Part shown: positions 63,344 to 64,000 of the stretch, piece after piece
Position numbering within the stretch: the first letter of the stretch is position 1
Layout of the letters: each line of letters starts with the position of its first letter
Assembly (NCBI GenBank): GCA_964478165.1
Contig: CAYZGU010000021.1
Location: 118,064 to 182,063, forward strand
Length of the DNA stretch: 64,000 nucleotides
DNA from: CAYZGU01 sp964478165
GTDB taxonomy: Bacteria; Poribacteria; WGA-4E; JAJDTR01
Direction of reading: 5' to 3'
Notes under the pieces: generated by a model
What the model was told of the DNA's origin: nothing
The model's database searches: none
The model's input: the letters and a program-made list of their open reading frames with translations, nothing else
Program-made: the position numbers and the translations under genes

Positions 63344-64000
63344 TTCCAGATTCCTTTTTTAGTTGACAATTAGCATAAGCCATTCGATAACTCTTCAGAT
63401 TTGGTCGTCCCTACTTGTGTTAGAGAGGCGGAAGATAGGTCGTAAGCGAGCCAAGAAAATGGTGACAATAGGTACGACGGTAGTTAGAAGATCGTTGGGA
63501 TGCGCTTCTACCAGGTGTCTGTTTGGATTATTTTCGGAGGCGTTGTCAGCCGAATCTCTACAGATTTGCGCTGAGCATACTATCTAAGCACGTTAAGTAT
63601 ACCAGATTTGGAGGAACTGTAGCAAAATATCGCCCCGTTTTATTTTGCACGGGTTGACTTTTTCATTGTGCTGACGCTTGCAGGTCTAGATGACACTAGG
63701 AAGTCGGACTTTTTTGGAGCAAAGCAAGTGTTTTTGAGATATCTGGTGCGAAACATTCGGAGGTCTATCGGTTTGAACTGAAACACTGTCCTGACTGTTC
63801 TTTCCAACACGGACACGCTTGATTCTCTTCGCAATTTCGGTATTGTCAACGGAATAAGAAATTCCTTGTGCGAACCGTTTTTCCTATTGCGTTGGAATTC
63901 TCTGTCATGAGGCGGGGGAAAAATGAAGGGTAAGGATAGGGCGGCGCCAGGTTACAATAAAGATATATGAGGTAAATATAAAAGTTACAGGTGGGGGGGG
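63344..64000. other. Terminal stretch without a supported gene, ending in poly-G
   Basis: No convincing gene in 656 bases. The promoter of the adaptor gene should be here, but no strong box pair was found. The last eight bases (63993-64000) are all G, and a run of G is also seen at 63914-63919. Confidence 0.4.

Overview
The window is an ordinary-looking bacterial chromosome segment from a diderm (Gram-negative type) organism. The evidence for two membranes is an outer-membrane barrel, an LptE-like lipoprotein, lipobox proteins and a HlyD-type adaptor with a very long hairpin. No rRNA, tRNA, CRISPR array, transposase or phage gene was seen. Gene content (large respiratory complex I, F-type ATP synthase, glycine cleavage system, DUF6599-like protein) fits an aerobic or respiring heterotroph. 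I cannot name the phylum from sequence alone; an uncultured lineage is plausible. Many starts are TTG or GTG, placed by good Shine-Dalgarno spacing. Several intergenic stretches of 0.5-1.4 kb contain no convincing gene. The last eight bases are all G, which suggests a contig end.

Layout. 1-9.6 kb is a loose collection of single genes on both strands: yggS, a monooxygenase-like gene, a barrel protein interrupted by two in-frame TGA codons, an XRE/metallo-beta-lactamase fusion, a GspC/PilP-like protein, purE with a structured leader, and a membrane protein. 9.6-23 kb holds murB and then the conserved translation/RNA group rimP-nusA-ylxR-infB-rbfA-nrnA-truB-ribF-rpsO-pnp, all on the plus strand, with a promoter plus terminator-like attenuator ahead of rimP. 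23.5-33.3 kb carries an LptE-like lipoprotein, a DUF6599-like lipoprotein, gcvT-gcvH-gcvP, trkA, trkH and pdxH.

33.5-56.9 kb is the centrepiece: nuoA-B-C-D-E-F-G-H-J-K-L-M, a putative ion-transporter-superfamily Na+/H+ antiporter, nuoN, then atpZ-atpI-atpB-E-F-H-A-G and, after a 581-base gap, atpD-atpC. All are on one strand with mostly short spacers, so respiratory proton pumping, cation exchange and ATP synthesis are encoded almost end to end, with K+ uptake genes (trk) just upstream. nuoI is missing from its usual place. A strong hairpin separates atpE from atpF. The c subunit has a Glu-Ser...Tyr site that leaves open Na+ rather than H+ coupling.

57.8-64 kb is on the minus strand: a sigma-54-type activator whose receiver domain lacks the phospho-acceptor Asp, a PhnP-like metallo-hydrolase and a 648-residue periplasmic adaptor protein.

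The most unusual observations are the antiporter inserted between nuoM and nuoN in a nuo-atp supercluster, the degenerate receiver of the sigma-54 activator, the two in-frame TGA codons just after the signal peptide of the barrel gene, the three-helix leader of purE and the tandem repeats ahead of the GspC-like gene.
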